From the NCBI GenBank assembly GCA_031264205.1, contig JAISEH010000101.1, positions 1 through 8,644 on the forward strand: 8,644 nt of DNA, given 5' to 3'. The stretch comes from Candidatus Margulisiibacteriota bacterium. GTDB lineage: Bacteria > Margulisbacteria > Termititenacia > Termititenacales > Termititenacaceae. The stretch's first letter is position 1; each line of letters opens with the position of its first letter. The position numbers were made by a program, and so were the translations under genes. The notes beneath the pieces are model-generated. The model did no database searches and was not told the origin of the DNA. It was given only the letters and a program-made list of their open reading frames with translations. Positions 6,435 through 8,644 of the stretch are shown piece by piece.

Positions 6435-8191
6435 ATCAACTCGTACAGCCAATATCCCCGCATCACCCTTTTAACATAATTGCGGGTTTCCGTGTAGGCA
6501 ATGCTTTCGACAAAAATGTCGATGTCAAAATTTTTCAAACCGCCGTGCTGGCGCAGCCAACGCGCCGCCGCCGTGGGGCCGGCGTTGTAAGCCGCCAGCG
6601 CCAGATACTGATTGTCGCCAAACTGCTCCAGCATTTGCCGCAAATAAACTGTGCCCAGCAAAATATTCAGATCCGGCCGGCGCAAAATCTCCGGCGCAAA
6701 TCCGTCGGTCAAAATCTGTTCTTGGCGCAGGACCTGCAAAGCCGTGGCCGGTATGAGCTGCATCAAGCCATAGGCGTTGGCTGGCGACAGCGCTTTTTCG
6801 TCAAAACGCGACTCTTCGCGGATCAGCGCGTACACGTAATTGACCGGCAGTTTATTTTTCGCGGCGTTGGCGCGGACCAGCTCGGCCTGTGCCTGCGGAA
6901 AACAGATCCGCCACAATTCCGGCGGCGCGAGCACAGTATGGTCATGAGTTCTTTCCGCGTCGGCCAAAACTCCGGCGCTTAAATTGATCGCGTCCAAATA
7001 ACTGCCGGAGCGGTAAGCGGCATGTGCCAAATAAATGCGCAAAGCGGTGGAAATCCTTTCTTGTTTGTTGTGGTCGGTCAATAATCTCGCTTCGGCCAGA
7101 GCGTCAGCATATTCACCCAGCTTGACCAGCTCCAGCAAAGCGCGGTCAGTCTGCGGCTTGATGTCCGCGAGCTGCACATTGTCGGAAGGTATAACCGGAG
7201 TTATACCGAGCTGCTGCGCGGCGCGCCAGCCGTAAAAACGCGCCGGAAATTCCCGCGTGGCCTGCTGAAAAATCAACTCGGCATCTTTGGCGCGCCGCAA
7301 TTTCTGATAAGACTTACCAGCCCAGTACAGCAGAGAATCCGCGTTGTCCGAATATCTATCCAGGCCGTAACCTTCCAGGAAAACCGCCGCGGCGCGCTGA
7401 TAATTTTTCTGTTGAAAATAAACCGAACCGACTTCCCAGGCCGCGTCGTCAGCATAGCGCGAATCCGGATAATCCCTGTACAGACGCTGATAATGACGCA
7501 GACTATTTTCGCCACGGGTATACCGCGCCAGATTGTAAAGAGCCAGCGGCGCGTACTCCGCAGCCGGATATTTCTGGACAACCTCATTAAATCTCTGCAA
7601 AGCCAGCGCGGTCTGACGGGTGTGCAGAGCCAGCACGCCCAGATAATAAACCGATCCGGCGCCCGCGCGCGCCAGCAAAATCCGCCGCGCCCGGTCCGGC
7701 TCGGCACAGTACATGTAAGCGCGCGCTTGATAATAGTAAACATCTTCTGGCAAATCATTCATTTGCGCGTTGGCCGAAACAGCGTCCAGCAAACGCAGCG
7801 CTTCGGGATACTGGCTTTTGGCGAAAAGCTTGCCGACTTTTTTGTAGGCGGCCAGCGGGTGAATTTCCGGAGCGCGGTCCAGAGCCAGATAACAATCGTT
7901 CAGCAATTCCAAAGCCTCGTCGAGATAGGGAATGTTTTCCTGGGTTATGTATCTCTCCAGTATCGCCGTGGCACGCGCGGTCTGACCGGCTTGATACGAA
8001 GCCAGCGCGCGGTAATAATCACAGTACGGCCGCAAATGCCGACGGTTGGCGCCGACATAGCCAAACACGCGGTAAGCCTCATCATAATGGCCATCTTGCA
8101 AATATTTTTTGGCCTGCGCGTAATCAAGATTGGCGGCGCTCAGCAAACCGCTCAAACACAAGCCCAATAAAAAAACACGTAGCATAAACAT
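6410..8191 (-). CDS. slt: Soluble lytic murein transglycosylase (Slt-type, TPR-like repeats plus SLT domain)
   Basis: It cleaves the MurNAc-GlcNAc bond of peptidoglycan with formation of 1,6-anhydroMurNAc, in the periplasm. Seen: 593 residues. An N-terminal signal peptide (about 1-20, hydrophobic VFLLGLCLSGLL, cleavage likely after SAA) has no proper lipobox, so the protein should be soluble. A long alpha-helical superhelix with TPR-like repeats (about 22-430, e.g. YQQKNYQRAA-type units near 258-268) resembles the ring domain of Slt70. The catalytic domain (about 445-590) has ALIREESRF with catalytic E460, GLMQLIPATA (475-484), AAYNAGP (533-539) and YTETRNYVKRV (566-576). The start is ATG 8191; an in-frame TAG lies 6 nt upstream, so only this ATG or the one at 8185 is possible. 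No SD precedes either. It follows the beta-barrel gene by 46 nt, and its 3' end overlaps the convergent EF-hand gene by 25 nt. Confidence 0.93.
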   Translation of the reverse strand: MFMLRVFLLGLCLSGLLSAANLDYAQAKKYLQDGHYDEAYRVFGYVGANRRHLRPYCDYYRALASYQAGQTARATAILERYITQENIPYLDEALELLNDCYLALDRAPEIHPLAAYKKVGKLFAKSQYPEALRLLDAVSANAQMNDLPEDVYYYQARAYMYCAEPDRARRILLARAGAGSVYYLGVLALHTRQTALALQRFNEVVQKYPAAEYAPLALYNLARYTRGENSLRHYQRLYRDYPDSRYADDAAWEVGSVYFQQKNYQRAAAVFLEGYGLDRYSDNADSLLYWAGKSYQKLRRAKDAELIFQQATREFPARFYGWRAAQQLGITPVIPSDNVQLADIKPQTDRALLELVKLGEYADALAEARLLTDHNKQERISTALRIYLAHAAYRSGSYLDAINLSAGVLADAERTHDHTVLAPPELWRICFPQAQAELVRANAAKNKLPVNYVYALIREESRFDEKALSPANAYGLMQLIPATALQVLRQEQILTDGFAPEILRRPDLNILLGTVYLRQMLEQFGDNQYLALAAYNAGPTAAARWLRQHGGLKNFDIDIFVESIAYTETRNYVKRVMRGYWLYELIYGVLEST

Positions 8192-8237
8192 GAGGGGCTA
8201 ATTTTAACTTATTTTGGCAAAGCCTGCTCGCTTAAAT

Positions 8238-8644
8238 TTAGAAATTTATCGTGCCTTTTGCGTAAAAGGCGTTTAAGGAATAAGAATATTCCGGATTTTC
8301 GCGGTCAAAAAAATGCAACCGCGTCAAATTGATGTCCACGATCATATTGTCAATAATGACGTTGGAAATATCTTTGTTCAATTTAAAAGTCAGAGTGTTA
8401 GTCACTTTAATATCGTCGCGTTCGACCACTGTCGTCTGCACAAAGCCGCTCAAAGTGTTTAAGCTATCGTTTTGCTGCGGGTCGTTCGTGCCCTGACCGA
8501 TCGTGTAGAGATTTTCGTAACTGTAACTCAATTCGCCGAAATCAAAATTGAGCGGTGTGTATTTGGCGGTCAGTTTTTCTTCCAAGCCGCGCCCCTGCTC
8601 AAAAATATTTTGCCGCCAGCCGTAGCGTATCGCCAGATCGGGCA
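8238..8644 (-). CDS. C-terminal part of a probable outer-membrane beta-barrel protein; 5' end outside window
   Basis: The frame is open from the right edge to a TAA at 8238-8240, giving 134 residues with no start. I do not recognise the family. Seen: alternating polar/hydrophobic stretches rich in Tyr, Phe, Asn, Thr and Asp, such as FGELSYSYENLYTIG, VTNTLTFKLN and YSYSLNAFYAKGTINF, which look like successive amphipathic beta-strands joined by polar turns. The last residue is Phe with Ile at -3 and Gly at -5, close to the C-terminal beta-signal that the BAM machinery recognises. A TTG codon at 8585 is in frame but is not a credible start, because the strand-like pattern continues upstream of it (PDLAIRYGWRQNIFEQGRG). 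It is probably the last part of a large envelope protein. It lies 46 nt upstream of the transglycosylase gene on the same strand and may be cotranscribed with it. Confidence 0.6.
   Translation of the reverse strand, partial: PDLAIRYGWRQNIFEQGRGLEEKLTAKYTPLNFDFGELSYSYENLYTIGQGTNDPQQNDSLNTLSGFVQTTVVERDDIKVTNTLTFKLNKDISNVIIDNMIVDINLTRLHFFDRENPEYSYSLNAFYAKGTINF

Noticed and set aside
7412..8170. Plus-strand open frame of 252 codons opposite the transglycosylase gene
   Set aside because: Shadow of the slt coding strand. The minus-strand product has clear signal peptide and catalytic motifs; this one has none.
8192..8237. Terminator or promoter between the barrel gene and slt
   Set aside because: Only a 3-bp stem (GGC-TTT-GCC) and scattered AT-rich hexamers with wrong spacing were found.

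Overview
This looks like a stretch of ordinary diderm (Gram-negative-type) bacterial chromosome carrying one unusual gene. The diderm reading rests on a periplasmic soluble lytic transglycosylase and on the tail of a probable outer-membrane beta-barrel protein ending in Phe. The housekeeping genes are GC-rich (for example 41 of 60 bases G/C at 1681-1740) and use purine-rich Shine-Dalgarno (SD) sites. I cannot name the phylum from the sequence.

Layout. On the minus strand, read from right to left: (a) ruvB (start 4376), hisB (start 3307) and ftsH (start 2719) form a tightly packed cluster. ruvB and hisB overlap by 8 nt, and hisB and ftsH are 3 nt apart. (b) After a 155-nt gap with a good sigma70-like promoter and an inverted repeat in the leader, fabI starts at a GTG at 668 and runs off the left edge. 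(c) At the right end, the 3' part of a probable outer-membrane beta-barrel gene (8644-8238) is followed 46 nt later by a soluble lytic transglycosylase (8191-6410).

Between these blocks, and the only plus-strand gene, is an AT-rich gene (4491-6434) for a 647-residue protein. It has a canonical EF-hand calcium loop near the N-terminus, and a central region with the His-Gly and Ala-Cys signatures of clan CD (caspase/CHAT-like) cysteine peptidases. It is divergent from ruvB across a 114-nt intergenic region, and its 3' end overlaps the convergent lytic transglycosylase gene by 25 nt. This is the most interesting object in the window: a candidate calcium-responsive caspase-like protein of unknown role.

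The other genes cover Holliday-junction migration (RuvB), histidine synthesis (HisB), membrane protein quality control (FtsH), fatty-acid elongation (FabI) and peptidoglycan turnover (lytic transglycosylase). The minus-strand clusters look like compact housekeeping transcription units rather than a single pathway. I saw no tRNA, rRNA, CRISPR array, insertion sequence, attachment site or convincing rho-independent terminator. No stretch longer than about 155 nt lacks a gene.
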